Below are positions 1-8,271 of a stretch of DNA of 47,349 nt, one piece after another (the stretch's first letter is position 1; every line of letters begins with the position of its first letter). Under the pieces are notes generated by a model, which saw nothing but the letters and a program-made list of their open reading frames with translations, had not been told where the DNA came from and searched no databases. The stretch spans positions 1 through 47,349 of the forward strand of contig JAGVBT010000115.1 in assembly GCA_020059605.1 (NCBI GenBank). Direction: 5' to 3'. The stretch is from Deltaproteobacteria bacterium. Its GTDB lineage: Bacteria > Desulfobacterota > BSN033 > UBA1163. Both the position numbers and the translations under genes were made by a program.

Positions 1-3000
1 GGACGTCCACGGCCGCCATGACGCCGGGGTCCACATGCATGCCGGCGGCCTTGTCCATGCAGAGGGCCCGCTTGTTCACGATTCGAAACCCGTCCTCCGC
101 GGAATAGACACCGGCCAGGCACAAGGCGGTCAGTTCGCCCAAACTATGGCCGGCCATGGCCACTGGGTGGATACCCAGGGTCGTGAGGTATCGGGCCATG
201 GCGTATTCCATGGTGAACATGGCAGGTTGTTGCCACCGGGTCTTCTGAAGGTTCTCCTCTCGATCATGGAACAATAAGTGAAGGAGGTCGAAGTCCGCTG
301 CAGCTGCAGCCCGATCCATCCACTCCCTGATAACGGGAAAGGACTCGTAGAGATCCCGACCCATTCCGCCATACTGTGACCCCTGTCCGGGAAATACAAA
401 GGCGAACGGCAGGGCTGGCAGATCCTCACAATTCATGAAAATCCCCTGCTGTGTTAGGGACCTCAACACCCTGGGTGAGACAGCTCCGGGTTCGGTAAGG
501 GAGGCCGACCTTTCGATGACTGTGAGCGCCTCCTCTTCGGATTGCTCCATAACGGCCATCCGGTAGTTATGGCCACCCACTTTAGTCCGGAAGAAAGAGA
601 TGCCCTGAACTTCAGGAAGCCCACCACGTGCCTCTCCAGCGGAATTGTGCCCTTCCTTCAAACCCGAAATCCGAAATCCGAAATCCGAAGTGCCCCCCCC
701 CTTCTCTCCAGCGAGACCGGGTTCTCTGTCCGGTGAGACCAGGATCGTATCCAATTCATCCATAGCCTGCTCCACCTGCACAACGTAGTTGGAACCTCCG
801 AACCCGAAGGCATTGACCTGAAGCCTTCTTGGCTCGCCGTTCCTGCCTTTCCAATCAAGCGGCTCCGGGGGGATGAGGAGCCCCGACCCTTCTAAGCCGA
901 TTTCCGGGTCTGGATAGTTATAATTGAGGGTGGGAGGGAAAATCCCAGCTTTCATGGCCATGACTCCTCGAATGAGGCTGTTCATGCCCGAGGCGCCCAG
1001 TGTGTGTCCGATCTGGGATTTGAATGAGGTGATCACGGTGCGATTGGAGGAATTAAAGAACGCCTTCAGGGCGCGGACTTCCTCCACGTCCCCTTGCCGG
1101 GTGCTTGTGGCATGGCATTCCACCAGGTCCACCGCATCGGGGCCATAGGGGATCGCTCGGAATGAGGCGCGGATGGCGATCTCCTGGGTGACACTGGCAG
1201 ACTCCACCATGCCTAAATGGTTGTTGCTCGCTCCCATGCCGGTGACGACGGCGTGGACACACGCTCCTCTTGTACGGGCCAGGCTTTCCCGCTCGATGAC
1301 GATCATTCCCCCCCCCTCGCCGAGAACCATTCCGTCTCTATCAGCATCGAAGGGACGGGAGGTCTCGTAAGCGGGTCTTTCCTGTCCGGACAGTCCGTAA
1401 AGTGCGCCCAGAGCGGAGAATTCCAGAAAATGCAAGTGCGTGAGATTGTCCTCGCCCCCTCCGACAATGGCTGCGTCGATGATCCCGCTCCGGATCATCT
1501 GGATGGCGCTGTGAAGCGCCACCAGTGAGGTTGCGCAGGCTGCGGAGACAGAATAGCTGGGCCCCATGAACCCATACCGGTTGCAGATGAAGCCGGCCGC
1601 TGCGCAGTTGAGCCTGCCCAGGAGTGTGGTGTCGTCAGGGGCCATGCGTCCGGACTTCACCTCCTTTTCGATGGCGCTCTGCTGATCCGGCGTGAGGTGA
1701 ACGGCTCTTTTGACTGCGCCAAGGATATCGTGAACGTACTCCCTGATGATCATATTGGTGAGGGTCCCTGCCGCCTCTCCCGAGTTTTGGGAGATGAGGA
1801 CTCCGATTCGCTCACGCGGGATGTCAGACTCCAAAATGCCGGATGCCCGGATGGCCCTGTCTGCCAACCACATGGTGATCCTTGTCGCCTCGGTCATGGT
1901 CCGGAAATCATGGGGGGGAATCCCGAGTTCATCTCGGGAGATATGGAAGTTTAGGAAGGCGCCTACCTTGCAGTAGGTCTTGTCCGGAACGTACGGCCGG
2001 GGATCATAAAAAAGCGCGTGATCCCACCGCGAAGGCGGAACCAATGTAATCCCGCTCTTCATGGCCAGGCTTGCATCCCATACCTCCTCCGGACTCTTCC
2101 CCAGGGCATTGAGGGTGCTGATCCCGGTGATGGCCACTCTTTCATGATCGTCCCCATGGGGGGCGATTCGCATCCGTCCACGTTCGACCCTGGAGGGTGG
2201 GGTTTCCACGGATAGCGACGCGTTGGGTGGGGGGGCGGGACGATGCAGCAAAAGAGGGCCTTCGGCTATATCGCGGTGAAAGGACCGGAGCTTCTGGACC
2301 TCACGGATGAGGCCGGCGCAGGCCCCGCTCATGAATTGCCCGCGCTCCAGGCAGACCTGCTCATCCAGAGCCACCCCGCCCGGATTGTCCATGCCCCGGG
2401 CCGCAGCGAAGAGGCTCCCCGCAGCCATCTCCTCCAGTCTCGCCCGGAAGGAGAGCTCGTCTTGGTGGCCCGCTGCAAACTCCCTCTCCAGGGATAAAAT
2501 AGCTTCTACTCTCGGAGTCCTCAAGGACCGCACCCGAAGTCCGGTGTCCTGGCCTGAAACGACTGTTCCCCCCGGAAACGATTTCAGAATCATCCCCTGA
2601 TAAAACGCCGTCAAGGCGTCCGTTTCAACGATCTCCCGGGTGGCGAGATAGGCGGTGCCCATCTGGATGGCGTCCGCGCCGAGCATCGCGGCCATGAATG
2701 CAGTCTCCCGATTGAAGATCCCCCCTGCAAGGATCATACGACAGTTTTGGAACAGGGCGGGCTTGCGCCGTTTGAGATCCAACGCCATTTGAGCAAGGGT
2801 GAGCGTGCTATGTTGGCCCACGTGGCCGCCTGCCTCATACCCCTCGCAGACCACGTATCTCACGCCCGCTTCAAGGGCGAGCCTCAACAGCGCCTCGTCA
2901 GGAGCGATATAAATGACCTCCATGCCACGTTCTATCAATTCTCTTAAGGGGGAGAGATCGCCTCCTGCGATCACTACAAAACGGGGCCTGTTTTTCTTTA

Positions 3001-4276
3001 TCCAGGCCAGATGCGTCTCCCTGAAAGGGTTCTCTGCCAAAGAGACGACATTCACTGCATAAGGACGCCCTCTCATAATCTCCGGCAGGCGTCCCAGCTT
3101 CCGGTCAAGGGCCTCCGAGTCCATCAGGCCGAGTGCGATCGTCGGCAATCCACCAGCATCGGCAACCCTTGAGGCAAACTCCGGGACATCTGTGATCCAG
3201 GACATGGCCCCCTGGATAAAGGGGTATTGGGTTCCCATCTCTCTGGCTACAGGGCTGTCCAAAAAGCAATCCTTTTTCGCCTCAGCCAGGTGACATAAGT
3301 TTCGAATCTCGTCCATGAAGACCTTCACGGCCTCCTCGGTTCCGGCCCCAAAACGCTCAACGAACGACCGAGCAAAGGCGGCCTCCACACCGAGAGAGAT
3401 GACTTCGTCCTGCGTGAAATGGCTCTCCAGAGGGGGGAGGGCCATGGCATGCACCTGGTTTGCAAAGGAACGACGGCTTTCTTCCGTGATCTCTGCCCCG
3501 CATAGCGAGTCCTCGAGCGTCTTGATCTCCTTGAACGCGCGAGAGTTTCCCTTGTTGAAAAGGCGACAGGGAACCTGCAGGTCCAGGCCAACCAGATCGG
3601 TGGAATCCGGGCGGAGGTTGGAGAGCCGCTGGCGTTGGAGATCATCAATGGCAACCAGGTCTGTCAACCAATGGACGCTCTCGAAAACGATCCCGGCGGC
3701 CCCTGTGGACAGGAAGGCCGCTGCCGCCTCAGGGGTGGAGACGCCTCCCCAGATGAGGATGTCAAGAGGCTTCGAGGGGGTGCGCAGCATCTCCTTGACC
3801 ACCGAATAGAGAGTTAGGGTCGTCTCACCGCTCACGAATCCGGAGGCCTCGCATCCTTTCAGAACGATGCGCCCAATTCCCGAGCTATCCTTCACAATCG
3901 TTGCCAGGAAATCCAGGTCCCCGGTGATGGGAAAGCAACGGTGGCTTTCCGACAATTCCTTCAATCTCTGCAGAAAGACAGAAGGATCTCCTTGAAAAAA
4001 CTGCGGGTGGCATTCGACCCAGATGTCGTGGGCCCCTGTTTCCTTGAGCAACCGCCCCAAAGATGGATCCATCAAGGCAGGGATAGAAATCTTGATATCC
4101 CTGACGTAGCCGGCAGGGTCGGCCTTTCGTAAGAAAGAACGCAGCCCTTCCGCTCTCATTGCGGAAAAATCGAAGATGGCTCTGCTCCCTGTTCGCTGAG
4201 CCATTTGAATCACCGATGGGATGATCTCCTCATGCCGCCAGACGAAACCGATGATAGGAACCCGATGCTCAGCCAC
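1..4276 (-). CDS. Pfa-like synthase: tandem NMO/PfaD-type barrels, ketosynthase and acyltransferase (3' end outside window)
   Basis: The gene runs off the left edge; 1425 codons are visible with no stop. Residues 1 to about 260 form a first flavin-barrel-like domain with an altered motif (KGCEASGFVSG, Phe147). Residues about 340-640 form a second, intact nitronate-monooxygenase/PfaD-type enoyl reductase barrel (EGYEAGGHVG with His485, then ILAGGIF and GADAIQMGT). A ketosynthase follows from about residue 710, with SAACATS (Cys914), ECHATST (His1055) and KSQIGHT (His1091). An acyltransferase starts near residue 1295 (FPGQGSQYGGMG, GHSLGE with Ser1378) and is cut by the window edge. Known family: PUFA/secondary-lipid (Pfa) synthases condense malonyl units. 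Inference: this protein makes a long-chain or polyunsaturated lipid. The GTG start at 4276 is chosen because GGAGGT lies 8 nt upstream; in-frame ATGs at 4303 and 4345 lack well-placed ribosome sites. It is the third gene of the operon starting at 6342. Domain assignment is firm; the product is unknown. Confidence 0.88.
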   Translation of the reverse strand, partial: MAEHRVPIIGFVWRHEEIIPSVIQMAQRTGSRAIFDFSAMRAEGLRSFLRKADPAGYVRDIKISIPALMDPSLGRLLKETGAHDIWVECHPQFFQGDPSVFLQRLKELSESHRCFPITGDLDFLATIVKDSSGIGRIVLKGCEASGFVSGETTLTLYSVVKEMLRTPSKPLDILIWGGVSTPEAAAAFLSTGAAGIVFESVHWLTDLVAIDDLQRQRLSNLRPDSTDLVGLDLQVPCRLFNKGNSRAFKEIKTLEDSLCGAEITEESRRSFANQVHAMALPPLESHFTQDEVISLGVEAAFARSFVERFGAGTEEAVKVFMDEIRNLCHLAEAKKDCFLDSPVAREMGTQYPFIQGAMSWITDVPEFASRVADAGGLPTIALGLMDSEALDRKLGRLPEIMRGRPYAVNVVSLAENPFRETHLAWIKKNRPRFVVIAGGDLSPLRELIERGMEVIYIAPDEALLRLALEAGVRYVVCEGYEAGGHVGQHSTLTLAQMALDLKRRKPALFQNCRMILAGGIFNRETAFMAAMLGADAIQMGTAYLATREIVETDALTAFYQGMILKSFPGGTVVSGQDTGLRVRSLRTPRVEAILSLEREFAAGHQDELSFRARLEEMAAGSLFAAARGMDNPGGVALDEQVCLERGQFMSGACAGLIREVQKLRSFHRDIAEGPLLLHRPAPPPNASLSVETPPSRVERGRMRIAPHGDDHERVAITGISTLNALGKSPEEVWDASLAMKSGITLVPPSRWDHALFYDPRPYVPDKTYCKVGAFLNFHISRDELGIPPHDFRTMTEATRITMWLADRAIRASGILESDIPRERIGVLISQNSGEAAGTLTNMIIREYVHDILGAVKRAVHLTPDQQSAIEKEVKSGRMAPDDTTLLGRLNCAAAGFICNRYGFMGPSYSVSAACATSLVALHSAIQMIRSGIIDAAIVGGGEDNLTHLHFLEFSALGALYGLSGQERPAYETSRPFDADRDGMVLGEGGGMIVIERESLARTRGACVHAVVTGMGASNNHLGMVESASVTQEIAIRASFRAIPYGPDAVDLVECHATSTRQGDVEEVRALKAFFNSSNRTVITSFKSQIGHTLGASGMNSLIRGVMAMKAGIFPPTLNYNYPDPEIGLEGSGLLIPPEPLDWKGRNGEPRRLQVNAFGFGGSNYVVQVEQAMDELDTILVSPDREPGLAGEKGGGTSDFGFRISGLKEGHNSAGEARGGLPEVQGISFFRTKVGGHNYRMAVMEQSEEEALTVIERSASLTEPGAVSPRVLRSLTQQGIFMNCEDLPALPFAFVFPGQGSQYGGMGRDLYESFPVIREWMDRAAAAADFDLLHLLFHDREENLQKTRWQQPAMFTMEYAMARYLTTLGIHPVAMAGHSLGELTALCLAGVYSAEDGFRIVNKRALCMDKAAGMHVDPGVMAAVDV

Positions 4277-4284
4277 TATGTCAG

Positions 4285-4290
4285 ACCTCC
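4285..4290 (-). promoter_or_regulatory. Ribosome binding site that decides the synthase start
   Basis: On the minus strand GGAGGT lies 8 nt before a GTG at 4276. The upstream in-frame ATG at 4303 has no purine-rich site, and the ATG at 4345 has GGGCGGG directly abutting it, which is too close. The GTG start also begins the protein just before its first conserved strand (HRVPIIGF). Confidence 0.7.
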
Positions 4291-4378
4291 GCTTCAACGC
4301 CATACGTTCATCTTTTAATGGAGCCCATTCGCCAGTTGGATCCATCCCGCCCGATACGGCCAAGTATCAGCCCGATCG

Positions 4379-5224
4379 TCACCGCTTCAAACCCAGATAC
4401 GATTCTGTGGTATCACCCCCGATTCTTAACCGGGCAAGCTGGCGCAAATCCACTTCCAGAACGTCGGGTGTGCTGAACTCCAGTATGCGGTATTGGGGAT
4501 CCGTCCAAACTCGCCGCATCCGACCCAAAACCTTCGTTTCCGGCGGCCAGGTGAGGCGAATGCGGTGGATCAGGTTGATGCCCGCGAGCGCCGCTGTTTC
4601 TACCACCATATCGGTGCAGTTGTTGCTCCTCACGCCGAACTGGTCGTACTTCCGGTGCATCACGTATTCATAGATCAATTGATACCGTCGCCGGGTAATC
4701 GGCATTCGCCAGACAAACGTGGGCGGGCGGTTGGGCTTGCCGATCTGAAGTTGGCCATCGGACATCGTCTGCCAAAAATAACCGATAGGATTGGGATCCT
4801 TATGCCGAACCCTCTGAAGCACGCCGACATGGTAACGCGGCTTCGCTTGCCCGAGGTCGCCGGTGTGGCCAAATTCCAGACGATCCTGGGGACTTTCCAG
4901 GATGAGCCAACTATGTCCCCACGGACGCTGCCAAAGTGAGAAGAGAAACGACGTCGTACTGCTGTAGTCCCAATTGCCAGCTTCGTTCAGGATATAGAGG
5001 TAATATCCCACGTCCCCCACGGGCGTTCCGGTGGCGGGATCCAGGTCGGCATCGGGGGCAAAGCGGCACACAATCTCGATGGGCTGGGCGCTCCAGCCAT
5101 CGGGTTGTATCGAAGCGTAGAGCCTGGGCCTTCGATGGGCGCATCTGACCGCAACCCCCGCCAGCCATCTCATCACCACGAGGAGACGGGCTCGATATCC
5201 TCGTTCGGTCGCTTCGCTATTCAT
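4379..5224 (-). CDS. Hypothetical protein, possible permuted NlpC/papain-fold (DUF4105-like)
   Basis: A 281-residue protein not recognised with confidence. Seen: a basic N-terminus with a short hydrophobic stretch (residues about 13-27), a GHSWLILE segment with His104, and an NNCTDMVVETAA segment with Cys203. A histidine in a beta-strand context followed about 100 residues later by an Asn-Cys helix start is the order found in permuted papain-fold proteins such as DUF4105 and YiiX-like families; the fold assignment here is inference. Its ATG overlaps the stop of the upstream acetyltransferase-like gene by 4 nt (ATGA), so the two are translationally coupled. About 100 nt separates its stop from the synthase start. 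If the fold is right it could be a cysteine hydrolase or acyl/amide transferase acting on the lipid product, but nothing in the sequence proves this. Confidence 0.6.
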   Translation of the reverse strand: MNSEATERGYRARLLVVMRWLAGVAVRCAHRRPRLYASIQPDGWSAQPIEIVCRFAPDADLDPATGTPVGDVGYYLYILNEAGNWDYSSTTSFLFSLWQRPWGHSWLILESPQDRLEFGHTGDLGQAKPRYHVGVLQRVRHKDPNPIGYFWQTMSDGQLQIGKPNRPPTFVWRMPITRRRYQLIYEYVMHRKYDQFGVRSNNCTDMVVETAALAGINLIHRIRLTWPPETKVLGRMRRVWTDPQYRILEFSTPDVLEVDLRQLARLRIGGDTTESYLGLKR

Positions 5225-6342
5225 AGGGACTTTCTGAATATACGATATTTCTTATATTTTTTTGCGCCGGCTTCCTCTATCAATGAGTTAATCGATTCAT
5301 TGTCCTCCAGGGTCCAGCCCAACTCCAAATAATGATATTTCTCTTTTTTCCTCACCACCTCATAGATGTGGCGGAAGGCTAACAGGGGGAGTCCCAGTTG
5401 TCGGTATTCCTCCTTGATCCCGAACATCAACAATCGCAATCCGTTGATCTCCCGCCGATACATGAGGAACTTCAGCAAACCCGTCAGACCGATCCGCCCG
5501 TTGAAACGCTTGAGCAAAGGGTTAATGTCAGGAAAGATCACACAGAACGCTGCGGGCTCATCCTCATAATAGATGAAGAAAACTAAGTCCGGATCCACGA
5601 ATTCCATCACGTTCTTTTGAATGTCCCGCATTTCATTGTCGGTCAGGGGGACGAAACCCCAGTTACCAGACCAGGATGCATTGTATATCTCCCTGATCAA
5701 AGCGAACTCAGAGTCCGCATCCTTTGGACGAGAGAGCCTGATGTGGATGCCTTTTTTTTGGGTGATCCGTTCAGCAAGATGATCCATCCACTCGGGAAGC
5801 CGGTAATCGCCATCTATCAGGAAAGCCAGCAGATCCTTTTCTTTGGTGAAGCCGCACGATTCGACCAACCCTGGGTAGTACGGCGGGTTGTAGGCCATCA
5901 TCAAGGTAGGCGGATGATTGAATCCCTCAATGAGCAGCCCCACCTCGTAATTGCTAGACGGGTTGAGCGGGCCTCTCATGAAGGTCATTCCTTTGTGGTG
6001 AACCCACGTCTCCACGGAAGAGAAGAGGGCCGCCGCGGCCTCCGGATCGTCAGCGCATTCGAAAAATCCCCAACTACCCATCTTTTCGCCGTGGAACTGG
6101 TTATAATGGCGATCTATGATGCCCGCGATCCTTCCCACCGTCTCCGAACCGCGTCGGGCCAGAAAGAGGATACGCTCCGAAAACTCCCAGAAAGGGTGTC
6201 GGCGGGGGTCCAATAACCGGCGAACCTCCTTTTTAAGAGGGGGGATCCAGTTGGGATACTCAGCATAGATCTTCCATGGAAGGTCGATGAAGTCCTTTAA
6301 TTCCGATCCCCCTTCCACAGTAATGATCTCCATGCCGGCCAT
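5221..6342 (-). CDS. GNAT-like N-acetyltransferase family protein (~373 aa)
   Basis: A 373-residue soluble protein resembling a GNAT-like family common in anaerobic Proteobacteria. Seen: the N-terminal WKIYAEYPNWIPPL motif with KEVRRLLDP, typical of this group, then FLARRGSETVGRIAGIID, which looks like the beta-strands preceding the acyl-CoA site, and a C-terminal acyltransferase-like half with MFGIKEEYRQLGLPLLAF. It lacks an obvious textbook R/Q-x-x-G-x-G/A loop, so the substrate and even activity are uncertain. It is the first gene of the minus-strand operon and overlaps the next gene by 4 nt. The start could be the ATG at 6342 or the in-frame ATG at 6333; neither has a strong ribosome site. 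A palindromic operator candidate lies about 100 nt upstream. Inference: it may modify the synthase's lipid product. Confidence 0.7.
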   Translation of the reverse strand: MAGMEIITVEGGSELKDFIDLPWKIYAEYPNWIPPLKKEVRRLLDPRRHPFWEFSERILFLARRGSETVGRIAGIIDRHYNQFHGEKMGSWGFFECADDPEAAAALFSSVETWVHHKGMTFMRGPLNPSSNYEVGLLIEGFNHPPTLMMAYNPPYYPGLVESCGFTKEKDLLAFLIDGDYRLPEWMDHLAERITQKKGIHIRLSRPKDADSEFALIREIYNASWSGNWGFVPLTDNEMRDIQKNVMEFVDPDLVFFIYYEDEPAAFCVIFPDINPLLKRFNGRIGLTGLLKFLMYRREINGLRLLMFGIKEEYRQLGLPLLAFRHIYEVVRKKEKYHYLELGWTLEDNESINSLIEEAGAKKYKKYRIFRKSL

Positions 6343-6444
6343 GATTGTTCCGTTCGAGAGGTTCTTACCGAAACGTTATGATAATAGCACCTACCGGGGT
6401 CTTGCCGCAAGTTTCGAAGGAGGAAAAGGTCCGCTCGAAGTATC

Positions 6445-6479
6445 CCTCAATATATTGAGGTTCCACCAAATATTGAGGG
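6445..6479. promoter_or_regulatory. Palindromic operator candidate in the divergent control region
   Basis: CCTCAATATATTGAGG (6445-6460) is a perfect 16-bp palindrome. A third half-site ATATTGAGGG follows at 6470-6479 and can pair with the first half. It lies between the minus-strand synthase operon (start 6342) and the plus-strand ABM gene (start about 6600). Its 12-bp core TCAATATATTGA recurs in front of the MarR regulator gene at 20267, also followed by a third ATATTGA half-site. The rest of the 254-nt gap shows no clear promoter. Confidence 0.5.
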
Positions 6480-6596
6480 CGACCAGATCGTTTCAAACTT
6501 GCCTGCCGTTCTCTCCTGTCAATCTAACCCTCTGTTACTAAGGGACGATTCCAAATTTCTGACTTTCTTTCCCTTGTTGGCAACCCATTTGCATCT

Positions 6597-6911
6597 ATGA
6601 TCTCTATGATCATGGTTCTCATACGGATGAATGCCCCTTCCGAGAAGCGCCTGGAGCTGTCACAGACGATTGCTTCGCTGATCGGCTCCATACGGGCGGA
6701 GAAGGGATGCCAGCGTTGCGACTTTTGCCAGAGCATCGGGAATGAAAATCGACTCTTTCTTCTTGAAGAATGGGATACCCGGGGAAACCTGAAAAGCCAC
6801 TTGAGGTCGGAGCGTTTTAGGGTGTTCCGGGGGGCGATGAACCTTCTCAGGGAGCCCTATGAAATGACGTTTCACACCGTTTTTCACCCGGCGGGAATGG
6901 AGGAGATTTAA
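6597..6911 (+). CDS. ABM-domain (antibiotic biosynthesis monooxygenase-like) protein
   Basis: A small protein of 104 residues, or 99 if the third ATG (6612) is used. The shape fits the dimeric ferredoxin-like alpha/beta ABM fold: strand (MVLIRMNAP), helix (EKRLELSQTIASLIGSIRAE), then CQRCDFCQ, a strand with NENRLFLLEEW, and SHLRSERFRVF before the last helix. ABM proteins include YgiN-type quinol monooxygenases, which act without a cofactor, and heme-degrading relatives; many have unknown substrates. The CxxCxFC-like cysteines (CQRCDFC) are worth noting for a redox or metal role. No strong ribosome site precedes any of the three candidate ATGs at 6597, 6606 and 6612; the family N-terminus fits the later ones. 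It is divergent from the synthase operon and shares its control region. Confidence 0.7.
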   Translation: MISMIMVLIRMNAPSEKRLELSQTIASLIGSIRAEKGCQRCDFCQSIGNENRLFLLEEWDTRGNLKSHLRSERFRVFRGAMNLLREPYEMTFHTVFHPAGMEEI

Positions 6912-7191
6912 TAGTTAAAAATCAAATGCAGGGATAGGAAAAGGCACATCGCATGAAACAACCAGAACAATGAATCCAGAGATTTTTATCAATTTCTTAA
7001 AACGATGGAAACCTACAAAAATACTTTATTGGAAAAGGATTGGCTTGTTCTGTCCACCAAAGGAGATTTCTTTAAATAACTCCAGCTGCAATTTGTCAGG
7101 ATCGGCTAAAAGCTGGCAGAAACGGGAAAGGAGGTTTGATCTAATGGTCTGATATTTCTATTAACCGCTAACCAAGAAAGGAGGACGATGT

Positions 7192-7725
7192 ATGCATTTC
7201 AAAAGGATATTCATACTTATGGCGTTATGCGTGGTCATTGGGTCTTTCGGTTGCGCTAAGGAAGGGGGAAAGGTGGAGGCCCCCAAACGGGAGCGCATCA
7301 CGAAGAATTTAGTTCCAAAGGACTCTGAGATTAAGGGCCAGAATTTTCTTGTCGAACTTAAAAACCTTGAAATCGTTATGGACATAGACGCCGCCTCGAA
7401 AGAGATTGTCGAGACGCCAAACCTCAGAGGTCATATCAAGATCACCAATAAATCGAATGACATCCTGGATATCCAGGCGGTAACCCTCGAATACCTGGAT
7501 GAAGCGGGGAAGCCAATCCCTTTTACATCCGGGGAGAAAATATCTAAGGTTTCTGTCTTTTTGAGGGCGGTTAAGCCCGAAGAGACTACCGAGGGGTCTC
7601 TGGATGCCACAATCCCAAGGATGGCTGTTAAGGAAAAGGCCTTGGGAAAGATAGAAATCAACCTGGTCTACGTCCCTTCTCCTCTTAAACGAGAGACCCT
7701 GATATTGTCTCAAAAGGTTGAATAG
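7192..7725 (+). CDS. Putative lipoprotein, FxLYD/LEA14-like
   Basis: A 177-residue protein with a lipoprotein signal: basic MHFKR, a hydrophobic core, and a lipobox ending GSFGC with lipidated Cys at about residue 21. The mature part is a single beta-rich domain (KNLEIVMDID, LRGHIKITNKSNDILDIQ, VTLEYLDEAGKPI), the pattern of immunoglobulin-like FxLYD/LEA14-type domains in which a late-embryogenesis-like sandwich describes N-K-S/T plus a residue or two around a D-E-x-G turn. The family assignment is inference. A ribosome site AAAGGAGG at about 7177 supports the start. It is monocistronic or forms a loose unit with the LapA-like gene 150 nt downstream. The 280 nt upstream (6912-7191) contain no gene I can support. 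Confidence 0.6.
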   Translation: MHFKRIFILMALCVVIGSFGCAKEGGKVEAPKRERITKNLVPKDSEIKGQNFLVELKNLEIVMDIDAASKEIVETPNLRGHIKITNKSNDILDIQAVTLEYLDEAGKPIPFTSGEKISKVSVFLRAVKPEETTEGSLDATIPRMAVKEKALGKIEINLVYVPSPLKRETLILSQKVE

Positions 7726-7883
7726 TCAATGTTTTCAATTCACGGAGCTCGGCAGGGAGGGCATTTTGATCACTTAACAGGGGGATGGATGCCCCCCCAT
7801 GCCTCTTTGGGATCGGATCGAAGGAGAGCGTTGGGTCGATGCTTGACTGATTCTATTGTTTCCTGCAGAAAGGAGTGAAATCC

Positions 7884-8186
7884 ATGCAGTTCTTCTTGTG
7901 GCTGGCTTTTCTGGTGGTTATCGGCGTGGCTATTTTTATGGTTCAAAATTCAACGGCTCCACCTGTGGTGATGAAATTCCTCTTTTGGGATTTTAAAACT
8001 TCATTGATCTATACGATCTTAGGGTCTGTCGGTTCAGGGATGCTCATCATTCTCTTTCTCTGGATTCCCAGGAGCATTAAGGCTTCATTCAGAGAGAAAC
8101 ATTCGAAGAAAGAAATCGAGATCTTGGAGAGGCAGATGAAACCTCAGGGAGAGGCAAGCAAACCACTGGAAAACCCACAGAGGTGA
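7884..8186 (+). CDS. LapA-family (DUF1049) small membrane protein
   Basis: A 100-residue inner-membrane protein with two hydrophobic helices: residues about 2-22 (FFLWLAFLVVIGVAIFMVQN) and 38-60 around the LGSVGSGMLIILFLWIPRS segment, then a charged cytoplasmic tail (KKEIEILERQMK) with coiled-coil character. The QNS motif after the first helix and the two-helix layout match LapA/DUF1049 proteins, which in E. coli help LapB and FtsH control LPS synthesis; that role is not shown here. The ATG at 7884 is preferred over a GTG at 7875, because AAAGGAG at 7869-7875 sits 8 nt before the ATG and would overlap the GTG. Confidence 0.75.
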   Translation: MQFFLWLAFLVVIGVAIFMVQNSTAPPVVMKFLFWDFKTSLIYTILGSVGSGMLIILFLWIPRSIKASFREKHSKKEIEILERQMKPQGEASKPLENPQR

Positions 8187-8271
8187 GGGATGGAATTTCG
8201 GATTGGTTCAGATGTAAGAAAAAGGGCGAGTAGCAATGCTAAAAACTCCTTGCATCAGGGGAGGCAACGAT

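Noticed and set aside
5617-6216. 199-codon frame on the plus strand
   Set aside because: It is antisense to the acetyltransferase-like gene, which is operon-coupled and motif-bearing.
6970-7152. 60-codon frame between the ABM and lipoprotein genes
   Set aside because: No ribosome site and no similarity or codon pattern; the stretch looks like ordinary intergenic DNA.
7780-7800. Terminator after the lipoprotein gene
   Set aside because: GGGGG and CCCCC can pair, but the loop contains no stable closing and no T-run follows.
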